Source: Tenacibaculum sp. (GTDB lineage Bacteria; Bacteroidota; Bacteroidia; Flavobacteriales; Flavobacteriaceae). Taken from it: a DNA stretch of 64,000 bases. The position numbers and the translations under genes were made by a program. The notes beneath the pieces are model-generated. The model was not told where the DNA came from, searched no databases, and saw only the letters and a program-made list of their open reading frames with translations. Below are positions 9,062 through 17,515 of the stretch, one piece after another (position 1 is the first letter of the stretch; every line of letters starts with the position of its first letter). The stretch is from NCBI GenBank assembly GCA_022448525.1, contig JAKVCX010000007.1, forward strand, positions 137,035 through 201,034, given 5' to 3'.

Positions 9062-9733
9062 ATGAGTAAACTGTATTTGGTACCTACACCGATTGGAAAT
9101 TTAGAAGATATCACGTTTAGAGCACTAACTATTTTAAAGGAAGTAGATTATATTTTAGCGGAGGATACAAGAACTAGTGGAAAACTGCTAAAGCACTTTG
9201 ATATTAGCACACCAATGCAATCTCATCATATGCATAATGAGCATAAAACAGTTGAGAATATTGTAAAACGAATTCAAGCTGGAGAAACATTTGCTTTAAT
9301 TTCTGATGCTGGTACACCAGCAATTTCTGATCCAGGATTTTTACTTACAAGAGCTTGTATTCAAAATGGGGTTGCAGTTGAATGTTTACCTGGAGCAACA
9401 GCTTTTGTTCCTGCTTTAGTGAATTCAGGTTTACCCAATGATAAATTTGTGTTCGAAGGTTTTTTACCGGTTAAAAAAGGTAGACAAACCCGATTGAAAC
9501 TTTTAGCAGAAGAAAGCAGAACCATGATTTTCTATGAAAGTCCGCATAAACTTCTAAAAACCTTATCGAATTTCTCCGAGTATTTTGGCGAAGAACGTCA
9601 AGTTTCAGTATCTCGAGAGCTTACCAAAATGTTTGAAGAAACCAAGCGAGGAAGTGTAAAAGAAGTGTTATCATACTATACAGAAAAACCAGCCAAAGGC
9701 GAAATTGTAATTATCGTTGATGGTAAAAAATAA
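9062..9733 (+). CDS. rsmI: 16S rRNA 2'-O-ribose methyltransferase (C1402)
   Basis: 223-residue SAM-dependent methylase of the tetrapyrrole-methylase fold; it modifies the ribose of C1402 in the 16S decoding centre. Seen: the N-terminal 'LYLVPTPIGNLEDITFRAL', 'AEDTRTSGKLL', 'ISDAGTPAISDPG' and 'CLPGATAFVPALVNSGLP', all family signatures. It lacks the extra C-terminal segment of the longer E. coli protein, as many Bacteroidota versions do. Its stop is one base from the stop of the convergent membrane-protein gene, with no terminator between. Confidence 0.95.
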   Translation: MSKLYLVPTPIGNLEDITFRALTILKEVDYILAEDTRTSGKLLKHFDISTPMQSHHMHNEHKTVENIVKRIQAGETFALISDAGTPAISDPGFLLTRACIQNGVAVECLPGATAFVPALVNSGLPNDKFVFEGFLPVKKGRQTRLKLLAEESRTMIFYESPHKLLKTLSNFSEYFGEERQVSVSRELTKMFEETKRGSVKEVLSYYTEKPAKGEIVIIVDGKK

Positions 9734-9734
9734 G

Positions 9735-10427
9735 TTAAACTAGTTTATATTCTGGATACTGTTCTTCTAGTAATTCATCTGCTTTATTTGGAATTAATAC
9801 CAAGGTGATATAACCAACAAGTAATAACATTACCAAGAAAACAGCTACTAGAAAAGCATATTGCATTTCTCGAAATAAATCTCCGAACTGAAATATATTG
9901 AAAGCATTACTAAACAGTATTAGGAAATTAGAGGAAGCCAGTTTAAAAATGATGTCTTCAAGCAACCAGTTTTTTCCAGTTTCTTTTACTTTTCTTTTAT
10001 GTTTTACAATAAGTAATCTGCATCTAACAAAAAAGTAAACGATATAAACTCCGAGGATAGTATAATAGAAATATGTTCCTATTGATGGTAATCTAAGGAT
10101 GGTATAAAACAGAAAAATTAGCGCCAGTGTTGTTGCAAGTTTTGGGAGTTTAAACCACTCTTTAAATAATGTCCATAAAACTTTTCGATATCTTTTTCCA
10201 ACCTGTTTATGCTTTTCTTCTACGACATTCATAAAACCAAAAACACCAAATTTTTTGAAAGATTTATCTCTGGCTTTTTCAAAACTAAGATTCGGATTTT
10301 CTTCCCAAATAGCTTCGATATCATTTGCTAGATGATCCACCAATTCTGTTTGAACATCATAATGCTCAACGAAATGCTTTCTAGTAAATTTATATAATTC
10401 TGTTATGTTGTTATTTGTTAGTTTCAT
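9735..10427 (-). CDS. PadR-operon membrane protein with HAAS-like N-terminus (third copy)
   Basis: 230 residues. The N-terminal soluble helical part (about 1-85) contains 'TELVDHLANDIEAIW', and four hydrophobic segments follow (about 90-108, 112-132, 162-180, 188-210). The 'E-[LMI]-[VI]-D-H' core is shared with the two genes upstream, so the three are tandem paralogues. Helical domains of this kind next to PadR regulators resemble the HAAS (HTH-associated alpha-helical signalling) domain. That assignment is from memory of the family, not a search. The start overlaps the previous stop by 4 nt (ATGA), indicating coupling. Last gene of the padR operon; function unknown. Confidence 0.75.
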   Translation of the reverse strand: MKLTNNNITELYKFTRKHFVEHYDVQTELVDHLANDIEAIWEENPNLSFEKARDKSFKKFGVFGFMNVVEEKHKQVGKRYRKVLWTLFKEWFKLPKLATTLALIFLFYTILRLPSIGTYFYYTILGVYIVYFFVRCRLLIVKHKRKVKETGKNWLLEDIIFKLASSNFLILFSNAFNIFQFGDLFREMQYAFLVAVFLVMLLLVGYITLVLIPNKADELLEEQYPEYKLV

Positions 10428-11080
10428 AGCGCAAGTTCCTTTTTAATTTGTGTTACTTTTTTAATTGCAGTTGTAAAAACTATGAAGCCCGCATACATTG
10501 CTGCCAAATATATTGGCAAGGTAATCAACCATATAATTTGTTGGTTTGCATCGGAAGTATATCTCATAAAATGAATTACCGAATTTATCATGAGAAAGGA
10601 GAAAGAAAAATAAAATAGTCCATAGTTGATGTGGACTGACTTTCCAAATCTTTTGAAAAGTAACCAAATAGAAGATACTAAAACAATCAACATTGGAAGA
10701 ATAAATATGATGTAGCTAATTTTACTGAAAATTGCAAAAGTTAAGTTTTGAGATAATGTATAATAGATTATGAAAAAGGCTATTATTAAAAACGATTTTC
10801 TTGTTGAAAGAAAGAAGTTTAGCAACTCTTTTTTAAATAAATTGCGATATCTCTTATTGATATTTTTCCAGCCAACTTTATTTTCAGACAACAAACTCTT
10901 GTTCCATTTTACTCTAATTAAAGCTTTTTCAAATTCTTTATTAAAGTTGTTAGATGCTGCGTGGTTTTCCATATCAGAAACGATATGATCAATCATTTCA
11001 ATACGTAAATCCCAGTATTGAATACCTTTTTTCTCTAGAACATAATCAATATGTTCTATTTGTTTTCTATTCAACTCCAT
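10424..11080 (-). CDS. PadR-operon membrane protein with HAAS-like N-terminus (second copy)
   Basis: 218 residues. The helical N-terminus has 'LRIEMIDHIVSDMENH', aligned with the DH motif of its neighbours. A basic stretch ('NKRYRNLFKKE') then leads into four predicted membrane helices (about 93-115, 120-142, 150-170, 178-203). The opening 'MELN.[KE]QI..ID' is nearly the same as in the gene upstream (11084-11749), showing recent duplication. It starts 3 bp after that gene's stop. A small-molecule transporter is unlikely at this size; a membrane-embedded signalling or regulatory partner for PadR is the best guess. Confidence 0.75.
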   Translation of the reverse strand: MELNRKQIEHIDYVLEKKGIQYWDLRIEMIDHIVSDMENHAASNNFNKEFEKALIRVKWNKSLLSENKVGWKNINKRYRNLFKKELLNFFLSTRKSFLIIAFFIIYYTLSQNLTFAIFSKISYIIFILPMLIVLVSSIWLLFKRFGKSVHINYGLFYFSFSFLMINSVIHFMRYTSDANQQIIWLITLPIYLAAMYAGFIVFTTAIKKVTQIKKELAL

Positions 11081-11083
11081 AGC

Positions 11084-11749
11084 TTATTGAATTAAAAAAT
11101 TATATTTCTGTTCAATCATTTCTTTCTTATTCAGGAAATGTAAATTGACAAGTGAAATTCCAATAAAAGAAATCAAGTAGAAGTACATCACTATGGTTGA
11201 ATAATTACCTTCATATAATACGCTAAAAATGTTTGGAAAGTTTATAGGAAGAATTACTAAGAAAGAATTTAAAACGGTGTAGAATTTCACAAATTTTACG
11301 TTTTCAAATTTCTTTCCAAAAGTTCTAAACCTAAATAGAATGAATACATAACTTCCAATTAGAAGCATAAACAAAGCTATACTTATTTCCTTGAGATAAA
11401 GATTTCCAAATTGAATACATAAGAAGATCAAAATAGAAATAGGTAATAAAATTTTTGGTTTTGAAATTAGGTTTAAAATACCTTTACATAAATTCTTTGT
11501 GTAAAACCAGTTCAACTTTTTTACTTGATTTTTATATTTAGTTTCAAACTCTTTTTTTCGACTTAACATGTATTTTAAAAAGGGTGTTTGAAAGCCATCT
11601 TCTTTGAAAAAAGAATCAATGTCTTCAACATTATCTTCTATTTCTGAAGCAATATGATCTACAATTTCGAAACGAATATCAATGTATTCAACACCAATAG
11701 CTTCAAGAAATGAATCTATTTTTTTAATCTGTTCTTTATTCAATTCCAT
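11084..11749 (-). CDS. PadR-operon membrane protein with HAAS-like N-terminus (first copy)
   Basis: 221 residues. The N-terminal helical domain contains 'IRFEIVDHIASEIEDN', the clearest version of the shared D-H motif. Four membrane segments follow (about 100-120, 124-142, 152-170, 180-205), with a short basic cytoplasmic tail. It lies 5 bp downstream of padR, so the two are co-transcribed. No enzyme motif is seen. By analogy with PadR/HAAS gene pairs it may sense membrane state or bind the regulator; this is inference. Confidence 0.75.
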   Translation of the reverse strand: MELNKEQIKKIDSFLEAIGVEYIDIRFEIVDHIASEIEDNVEDIDSFFKEDGFQTPFLKYMLSRKKEFETKYKNQVKKLNWFYTKNLCKGILNLISKPKILLPISILIFLCIQFGNLYLKEISIALFMLLIGSYVFILFRFRTFGKKFENVKFVKFYTVLNSFLVILPINFPNIFSVLYEGNYSTIVMYFYLISFIGISLVNLHFLNKKEMIEQKYNFLIQ

Positions 11750-11754
11750 AGCTG

Positions 11755-12093
11755 TTACTCTAAACTAAATTTAGGATTTACTAAATGTTGCATTGTGCTT
11801 AAAAACTCTTGCATTTGCGCTAACCGATTTACGGTTTCTTTAGTTCCTGTTTCTGTAAGTTTATAATATTTTCTTAAGCGGTTTCCTACTTTAGCAACTT
11901 CAACATCTAACAATCCTTCCGCTTCTAATTTGTGCAATGCAGGATATAAAGCCCCTTCTGTAATTTGCAATTCTCCCTTTGTTAATTCCTTTACTTTCTG
12001 AGTAATTTCATAACCATACATTTTATCATTTTCCGCTAATAGCTTTAAAATGATTGTTTGCAAAGAGCCTTTGTATAATTTCTGATTTCCCAT
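11755..12093 (-). CDS. PadR-family transcriptional regulator
   Basis: 112-residue winged-helix repressor. The helix-turn-helix ('YGYEITQKVKEL' then 'EGALYPALHKLEAEGLL') and the wing 'NRLRKYYKLTETG' are typical of short PadR proteins with a single C-terminal dimerisation helix. The start was set at the ATG of 'MGNQKLYKG'. An upstream ATG would add 29 hydrophobic residues translated from the promoter and operators and is rejected. It is first in a four-gene operon and faces two matching palindromes, so autoregulation is likely. Confidence 0.92.
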   Translation of the reverse strand: MGNQKLYKGSLQTIILKLLAENDKMYGYEITQKVKELTKGELQITEGALYPALHKLEAEGLLDVEVAKVGNRLRKYYKLTETGTKETVNRLAQMQEFLSTMQHLVNPKFSLE

Positions 12094-12106
12094 GTCAAAT
12101 TTTATA

Positions 12107-12127
12107 ATACCTAAGTTTTTTAGGTAT
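12107..12127. promoter_or_regulatory. Operator palindrome 1 upstream of padR
   Basis: Perfect 8-bp inverted repeat ATACCTAA - 5 nt - TTAGGTAT, centred 24 bp before the padR start and next to the predicted transcript start. The 21-bp architecture is repeated at 12149-12169. Confidence 0.72.
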
Positions 12128-12128
12128 A

Positions 12129-12136
12129 CAAATATA
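12129..12136 (-). promoter_or_regulatory. -7 promoter box of the padR operon
   Basis: Minus-strand TATATTTG is an exact TAnnTTTG match. It lies between the two operators, so a bound regulator at 12107-12127 would cover the transcription start. Confidence 0.65.
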
Positions 12137-12148
12137 CATAATTTGCTT

Positions 12149-12169
12149 ATACATAAAAATCTTAGGTAT
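12149..12169. promoter_or_regulatory. Operator palindrome 2 upstream of padR
   Basis: ATACATAA - 5 nt - TTAGGTAT: same spacing as operator 1, with one mismatch in the left arm. Its centre is exactly 42 bp from operator 1, four helical turns, so two dimers would lie on the same DNA face. Confidence 0.65.
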
Positions 12170-12213
12170 TTTATTATCATAAGAGTTTAACTTCAAATCT
12201 TCTTTTCTTTCCG

Positions 12214-12221
12214 TATTTTTG
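12214..12221 (+). promoter_or_regulatory. -7 promoter box of the reductase gene
   Basis: TATTTTTG (TAnnTTTG) 19 nt before the ATG at 12241. The padR operators lie about 45 bp and more upstream, so PadR might also influence this divergent gene. Confidence 0.6.
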
Positions 12222-12240
12222 TGTTCAAATTTTTTTTAGA

Positions 12241-13287
12241 ATGAGTCAATTTCACAAACTGAAGATAAAAGAAGTAATTAGAGAAACTGCAGCAGCTGTT
12301 TCTTTAGTTTTCGATATACCAGCAAAATTAGCATCAGAGTTTTCTTTTGTTGCAGGGCAATATATTACCTTAAAAACTAGTATTAAAGGAGAAGAAGTTC
12401 GTAGAGCATATTCTTTATGTTCTTCTCCGAAAAGCAACACAGTTAAAGTAGCTGTAAAAGCTGTAGAAAATGGAACTTTTTCTGTTTATGCAAATGAAAA
12501 GTTACAAGCGGGAGACGAGCTTGATGTTTCAACTCCAGAAGGAAAGTTTATTTTACAACCAGAATCAGCAAAAAACTATTTAGGGTTTGCAGCAGGAAGC
12601 GGAATTACTCCTGTTTTATCAATGGTAAAGTCTGTTTTAGAAAGTAACGATTCTGCAACTTTTACATTAGTTTATGGTAACAAAACCATTGCAGATACTA
12701 TTTTTTATGCTGAATTGAATGAACTAAAATCGAAGTATGATTCAAGGTTTAATTTAAGTTATGTTTTTAGTAGAGAAAATGTTGAGAATACAGTTTTTGG
12801 AAGGATTGATAAAGCTCATGTAAATTATTTTATCAAGAATATTTACAAAGACGTACAATTTGATAGCGCATTTTTATGTGGACCGGAAGAAATGATTAAT
12901 GTAGCATCGGAAACTTTATCAGAAAATGGATTTGATAAAGATTCTATTTTATTTGAGTTGTTTACTTCTTCAATTGATGAAGAAGCGGCTAGTCAAGTAA
13001 AAGACGGACAAACTCAAGTTGATGTTTTACTAGATGGAGAAACAATTTCGTTTACAATGCCTCAAGACAAAGACATTTTATCGGAGAGTTTACGTAATGA
13101 TGTAGATGCTCCTTATTCTTGTCAAGGTGGAGTTTGTAGTAGTTGTATTGCCAAGGTTACTGAAGGAAAAGCAGTAATGGTAAAGAATCAAATTTTAACT
13201 GATGCTGAATTAGAAGAAGGATTTATATTAACTTGCCAAGCGCACCCAACAACATCGAAAATTACTGTAGATTTCGATGATGTATAA
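12241..13287 (+). CDS. Ferredoxin/flavin reductase with 2Fe-2S domain (PaaE-like)
   Basis: 348-residue electron-transfer flavoprotein in three parts. An FAD domain has 'RRAYSLCSSP' (54-63), an NAD(P) domain has 'GFAAGSGITPVLSM' and 'LCGPEEMI', and a C-terminal plant-type ferredoxin domain has ligands Cys294, 299, 302 and 332 (C-x4-C-x2-C-x29-C). This order is that of the phenylacetyl-CoA epoxidase reductase PaaE and related monooxygenase or desaturase reductases. No paaABCD genes are nearby, so it more likely feeds some other oxygenase or fatty-acid desaturase. A LysE-type exporter follows after 13 bp. Confidence 0.9.
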   Translation: MSQFHKLKIKEVIRETAAAVSLVFDIPAKLASEFSFVAGQYITLKTSIKGEEVRRAYSLCSSPKSNTVKVAVKAVENGTFSVYANEKLQAGDELDVSTPEGKFILQPESAKNYLGFAAGSGITPVLSMVKSVLESNDSATFTLVYGNKTIADTIFYAELNELKSKYDSRFNLSYVFSRENVENTVFGRIDKAHVNYFIKNIYKDVQFDSAFLCGPEEMINVASETLSENGFDKDSILFELFTSSIDEEAASQVKDGQTQVDVLLDGETISFTMPQDKDILSESLRNDVDAPYSCQGGVCSSCIAKVTEGKAVMVKNQILTDAELEEGFILTCQAHPTTSKITVDFDDV

Positions 13288-13300
13288 ATTGCTATAAATT

Positions 13301-13984
13301 ATGAGTTTATTGGACTATAAGGATGCTTTTTTAGTCGGACTATTCATGTCTTTTATGATTGGTCCAGTTTTTTTTATGTTACTAAAAACAAGTGTTCTTA
13401 AAGGTTTTAGAGCAGCTATTGCTTTTGATGTAGGAGTAATTCTAGGAGATATTGTTTTTATAAGTATCGCCTATTACGGAAGTAGAAGCTTACTGGAAAA
13501 AATTAAAGACGATCCAAGATTGTTTTTTATCGGTGGATTAATTCTTATTGTTTACGGATTAATTACTTATTTGGATAAGAGTAATAAAAAGGAATTAGAT
13601 CAATCCAGTGTAGAAGTTGCGAAGGGAAATAACTATTTCAAATTATTTTTAAATGGCTTCTTCTTAAATTTTATCAATATAGGTGTTTTAGCAGGTTGGT
13701 TAGGAATTATGGTAGTTGTAGGACCAAGCTTAAATATGAATCCAACCTCAATTTTTTGGTATTTTACATTGGTGATTATTGGTTATTTTGCGACTGATGT
13801 AGTTAAGATATTACTCGCAAAACAATTACGTAATAAATTAACCCCTCTTGTAATTTATAGAGTAAAAAGGGGTATGGGAGTATTATTAATTGCATTCGGA
13901 GCTTTAATGATGCTAAAAGGTTTTGTTCCTAAGGAGAAGTTTGATGAAATAATGGATAAAGTAGAGATTACAAGAAGTAAATAA
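13301..13984 (+). CDS. LysE-family exporter
   Basis: 227-residue membrane protein with about six hydrophobic segments. The N-terminal 'FLVGLFMSFMIGPVFFMLLKTSVLKGFRAAI' matches the LysE/RhtB family signature (G-x-x-x-G-P near the first helix). Members export amino acids such as lysine, homoserine or threonine across the inner membrane; the substrate here is unknown. It is co-transcribed with the reductase gene and followed by a terminator-like hairpin. Confidence 0.85.
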   Translation: MSLLDYKDAFLVGLFMSFMIGPVFFMLLKTSVLKGFRAAIAFDVGVILGDIVFISIAYYGSRSLLEKIKDDPRLFFIGGLILIVYGLITYLDKSNKKELDQSSVEVAKGNNYFKLFLNGFFLNFINIGVLAGWLGIMVVVGPSLNMNPTSIFWYFTLVIIGYFATDVVKILLAKQLRNKLTPLVIYRVKRGMGVLLIAFGALMMLKGFVPKEKFDEIMDKVEITRSK

Positions 13985-14021
13985 TTATCATTCATCAAAA
14001 ATGGTATAGATAAGATAAATA

Positions 14022-14053
14022 AAAAGAGAGAAATAATAGCATTTCTCCCTTTT
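14022..14053 (+). terminator. Terminator-like hairpin after the LysE-type gene
   Basis: A-rich arm ending GAGAGAAAT pairs with ATTTCTCCC plus T's, with one mismatch and a 6-nt loop, ending in four T's. Confidence 0.65.
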
Positions 14054-14165
14054 GGTTTTCATATTATAAGTGCATTGTAAACAAGAATCTTTATACACAA
14101 TTTTGTAACTATAGTTAGTTACTTTTTAGGAATGTAAGATTTGTTAAAGATTTCATTCAGCGTTG

Positions 14166-14849
14166 TTAATTTATTTTTATCAGTTCGAATTGATATGACT
14201 TATCTTTACGAATATTTTTAATAAATACGGAGTTACCTTGATTGGTTAGAACTTCATATTTATAGATCTCACCTGGTTCACTCAATTCTTTTTTCATTGG
14301 ATCATTACTTTCTTTAAATTTTAATTCAAAAGCACAATCATTCTTCCATTCTATGGAGAGAAGAGAAAAGGTTCTTCCGTTGTTCATTCTTTTCAAATAC
14401 ATATTGTTTGAAATGGTAACGAAGGTGGTATCTTGTGATTGACCATTATACTTCTTCGATAAATAATAAAAATCACCATTTTTTAAATCCGTGCATTTTA
14501 AGTTAGGATCTTTTTCTACGACTTCTGCAACCTCAGTTTCATTTGTGCCAAAAATATCTATGATGTATTGACAGTTTTTCACTATTCTAGCACCGATTTT
14601 TGCGCCCACTTCATCCATGTTTATATCTTCAATAGTCTCAGCTTTGTAAAACTCTTTTATTTTTTTGAAATTAGTAAGTAAGACGTCTTCAAAACAGGGT
14701 TGAATATCATTAAATTTCTTGTATTGTTTCTTTTCTGCACATTGACAAATTTCATTTGACAATTTTTCGATTAAATCCTGTGAAAATAGACTATATGGAA
14801 TGAAGGTTAAAAATAAAAAGAGAGTTGAAGAGTAAATTTTATTTCTCAT
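14166..14849 (-). CDS. Secreted protein of unknown function
   Basis: 227 residues. A signal peptide ends near 'SLFSQ' (residue 24). The mature N-terminal half is helical with a Cys pattern ('EICQCAEKK', 'QPCFEDVL', 'VKNCQYI'), and the C-terminal half from about 125 is beta-rich. The N-terminal Cys pattern recurs in uncharacterised flavobacterial periplasmic proteins, but I do not recognise a named family. Single gene; the next gene upstream starts 25 bp away. Confidence 0.7.
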   Translation of the reverse strand: MRNKIYSSTLFLFLTFIPYSLFSQDLIEKLSNEICQCAEKKQYKKFNDIQPCFEDVLLTNFKKIKEFYKAETIEDINMDEVGAKIGARIVKNCQYIIDIFGTNETEVAEVVEKDPNLKCTDLKNGDFYYLSKKYNGQSQDTTFVTISNNMYLKRMNNGRTFSLLSIEWKNDCAFELKFKESNDPMKKELSEPGEIYKYEVLTNQGNSVFIKNIRKDKSYQFELIKIN

Positions 14850-14873
14850 AGAATTTTATGTTTATAATGATTA

Positions 14874-15218
14874 TTAAATCATTGATTTATTACAATAGGT
14901 AGCTTTTTCAAAATCTCTTACATTAATTGAAATGATTGGAACATCAGGAAACATTGTTTTCAATTCTTTTATAATAGAATCTGACATGGTTTTTTTCTGT
15001 TCTGCAGTTCTACCTTCCATTATATTGGCGAAAATATGAATAAAGTCGTTTTGGGTATTTCCGATTGTATAATATTTAAAAGGGTTAATTCTAACCTTTA
15101 TATCTCCTTTTTCGAAAAGATTACTTGCTTCAGCTGTGTTGTAAACCTTTTGAATAATTTCTTGTGGCGATTTAAGATTAATGATGTTTTCTGAGCAATC
15201 AATTACAAAATGTGGCAT
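14874..15218 (-). CDS. 5-carboxymethyl-2-hydroxymuconate isomerase-like tautomerase
   Basis: 114 residues from the chosen ATG. The protein then opens 'MPHFVIDCSENI', as CHMI-family enzymes do. Pro2 becomes the N-terminal catalytic proline after Met removal. A longer start 27 bp upstream would bury this proline and is rejected. CHMI acts in homoprotocatechuate breakdown, but no other gene of that pathway is in the window, so the substrate may differ. The 4-oxalocrotonate-tautomerase superfamily is certain; the exact reaction is not. Confidence 0.85.
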   Translation of the reverse strand: MPHFVIDCSENIINLKSPQEIIQKVYNTAEASNLFEKGDIKVRINPFKYYTIGNTQNDFIHIFANIMEGRTAEQKKTMSDSIIKELKTMFPDVPIISINVRDFEKATYCNKSMI

Positions 15219-15304
15219 GAATTTATCTGTTTTGATTAATAGCAATTTTACTACTACTAAAATAACTTAAATTTTATTTAAACGAGTATTTTGCAATAAA
15301 CGAT

Positions 15305-15478
15305 TTACTTTTTTTCTACATGTTCTGTGGAATCTTGTTTGCTAAAAACCATATTCTCTTCATGATTAATTGCGTTGGAAAATCCCAACATAAAAGCGGT
15401 GATAATATGTGCTAGTTTTCTTTTTATCCATGAGGACTTTCCTTTGGATGCTTTTTTTTCTTGTGATGATGTATACAT
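15305..15478 (-). CDS. Possible small protein, 57 residues
   Basis: ATG-to-stop frame rich in Lys/Ser at the N-terminus ('QEKKASKGKSSWIKRK'), then a moderately hydrophobic stretch 'LAHIITAFMLGFSNAI' and a charged tail. The amino-acid make-up is protein-like, with a clean membrane-binding or amphipathic helix. It fills most of the gap between its neighbours on the same strand. No family is recognised; no clear promoter. Confidence 0.45.
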   Translation of the reverse strand: MYTSSQEKKASKGKSSWIKRKLAHIITAFMLGFSNAINHEENMVFSKQDSTEHVEKK

Positions 15479-15564
15479 TTGGTATTCATAAATAATTAAA
15501 CATAAGTATTGGCTTTTATAAATTTTTAAAAGCCTTTCGAAGTTGTTTGTATTAATTATGAAAC

Positions 15565-15909
15565 CTATTCTAGAGTAATTGACGAAACTTCAGAAGTTAA
15601 GAAGAGTTGATTAGTTAAACTTGACTTGATTGATTTGAATATATGTAATTGTAAAACTAAAAGTCGATCGCAAATAGTACCAAAATGAGAAGAAACATTT
15701 TGGAAGTTTTTTCTGTGTGAATTTTTACTAAATTCTTGATTCCTGATCTGTTGTAAGTCAACTTTGTATTGGTCGTAAGAAGCATAATTATAGTTAAGAG
15801 AAACTTCTTGTAAACCTTGAGGACGAAGTTGATCATAAAATGAGCCTTCCTGACTTGCTTGACTTAAAACAAGTAGTAAAAGAATCAGGTATTTTAAATG
15901 TTTTTTCAT
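15565..15909 (-). CDS. Small secreted protein of unknown function
   Basis: 114 residues. A hydrophobic N-terminus (about 1-18, 'KYLILLLLVLSQAS') looks like a signal peptide. The rest is polar with no motif I know. It starts 5 bp after the stop of the membrane glycosyltransferase-like gene and is probably co-transcribed with it. The C-terminal part looks less constrained, so the reading is uncertain. Confidence 0.5.
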   Translation of the reverse strand: MKKHLKYLILLLLVLSQASQEGSFYDQLRPQGLQEVSLNYNYASYDQYKVDLQQIRNQEFSKNSHRKNFQNVSSHFGTICDRLLVLQLHIFKSIKSSLTNQLFLTSEVSSITLE

Positions 15910-15914
15910 GGCTC

Positions 15915-17405
15915 TTAGAATGTCTTCAATTTACGGATTTTTGAAAAGATATTATTTCTCTCTTTGAAAACAATGGATATAATCAGTAATTGAAGACTAT
16001 AAATAGGGATTAGGTATCTAAAATTATTAATTGGATGCGCTATTACACTAAAACCAGCATAGCATAGAATAAAAATCAATACGAAGGCTATCAAAATTTT
16101 TTGATCTTTTTTGAAAATAGTTCGCACACCTAATAAAGCAAAAACACTTACAATAAATAGAATCCAAAGAAGTGGAGTAAAGACTTTTCTTATGGAATTA
16201 AATTTATGTAAAAAGGAAAAATGATACCGGAATTCATCAAAATCCAAATTGAAATAACCAGTACTTAATTTATCGGGTTTATAAGCTCTAACGTTTGGTA
16301 TTTTATAACTCGAAAATAGTTGTTTAAAGTTTGGATATAAATAATATTTAAAGTATTCTACAGGGTATTTCTTTATTAAAAAGCTACCATATTTTTTAAA
16401 TTTCTGTCCAGTGAATGCCCAAGAGTTAGAATATCTAAGCTGCTTTTGTTTTACTGTATAGAATAAAATTTGCTTACCTGGAAACTCTTTATTCCACATG
16501 AAACTAGTTTCACGAATATATTTGAATTGATAAATAGAATCAGGAAAGGAGCTCACAACTTGATGAATAAATTTATTCTCTTTGTCTTCTATTTCGTCTG
16601 CTCTTAAATTAATATGAGGAATAACAGATACAGCATTGTTTGCCATTGCCCAACCGCTAAATGGAGAGAATTCGTCAACATGGTAAATTTCGTTTACTCT
16701 AGACTTTGTATCTACATAAATGAAAATAGTAATTACGATTGGAAGAACTGAAACAAAGCCCAAAAGTATATGTTTTTTGATGTGATATAGAAATATTACC
16801 ACAGATAAAACAGGATAAAATAGTGCAGCATATCTCACATTTATTACAACATATAGTATGATTAAATGAACGGTAATATTTCGAATGTTAGGTTGTTTTA
16901 GTATCCATAAACAACTTGTAATGTATAATAATGTAAGTGAATTAAAAATACTATCACTCATAATATAATTCGTGCAAAATAGAATACTTGGAGAGAGTAT
17001 AAGTAAAGTAGAAAGTAGATAAAATGTGAATTTTCGTAACTGGAAAAAAAACTTAATAGTGAAGAGAAATACAATTTGTGAAAATGCATTGAAGATAAAC
17101 TGTCCAGTAAATATTGCACTAATTTTATGGGTAAAGAAGTGAATGAAGTATATAAACCAAGAATAACCAATGGGGCGATAGGCATTGATGGTTGTTGTTT
17201 TAGCAGATAATATATAGTTTCCTGAATCTGCCATGGTTGCGGGATAAGGATAAGTGACAGAAAGAATAATGTACAATAAAATAAAAGTAACCAGCATAGT
17301 AAGAAATTCATAGCGCTGATTTTTTTGCCAGATATAAGAATTTTGAAACTCAGAATTTGAAATCGAAATTGAATCACGAAGCCTACTTATAAATTCCTGT
17401 TTCAT
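15915..17405 (-). CDS. Polytopic membrane protein, GT-C glycosyltransferase-like
   Basis: 496 residues, about ten membrane helices. The first outside loop reads 'YPYPATMADSGNYI' followed by 'RPIGYSWF'. An acidic residue in the first periplasmic loop and an R-P-x-G-Y element are hallmarks of GT-C (ArnT/PMT-like) enzymes, which use lipid-linked sugars. A large extracytoplasmic segment lies around residues 225-385. No glycan cluster surrounds it, so the acceptor is unknown. GT-C membership is an inference from topology and loop motif. Confidence 0.6.
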   Translation of the reverse strand: MKQEFISRLRDSISISNSEFQNSYIWQKNQRYEFLTMLVTFILLYIILSVTYPYPATMADSGNYILSAKTTTINAYRPIGYSWFIYFIHFFTHKISAIFTGQFIFNAFSQIVFLFTIKFFFQLRKFTFYLLSTLLILSPSILFCTNYIMSDSIFNSLTLLYITSCLWILKQPNIRNITVHLIILYVVINVRYAALFYPVLSVVIFLYHIKKHILLGFVSVLPIVITIFIYVDTKSRVNEIYHVDEFSPFSGWAMANNAVSVIPHINLRADEIEDKENKFIHQVVSSFPDSIYQFKYIRETSFMWNKEFPGKQILFYTVKQKQLRYSNSWAFTGQKFKKYGSFLIKKYPVEYFKYYLYPNFKQLFSSYKIPNVRAYKPDKLSTGYFNLDFDEFRYHFSFLHKFNSIRKVFTPLLWILFIVSVFALLGVRTIFKKDQKILIAFVLIFILCYAGFSVIAHPINNFRYLIPIYSLQLLIISIVFKERNNIFSKIRKLKTF

Positions 17406-17515
17406 AGTTTTAAGGATTATCTCTTTAGTAAATTAATTTTAAGAGAGTAATTTTAGTTTGTTGTACAGAAATCTAAGGTAATAAATTGACAGTTATTTTG
17501 AAGAAAATTGTCAAA

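Noticed and set aside
12094..12180. N-terminal extension of PadR from the upstream ATG
   Set aside because: Would translate the operators and promoter box and adds hydrophobic residues that PadR proteins lack.
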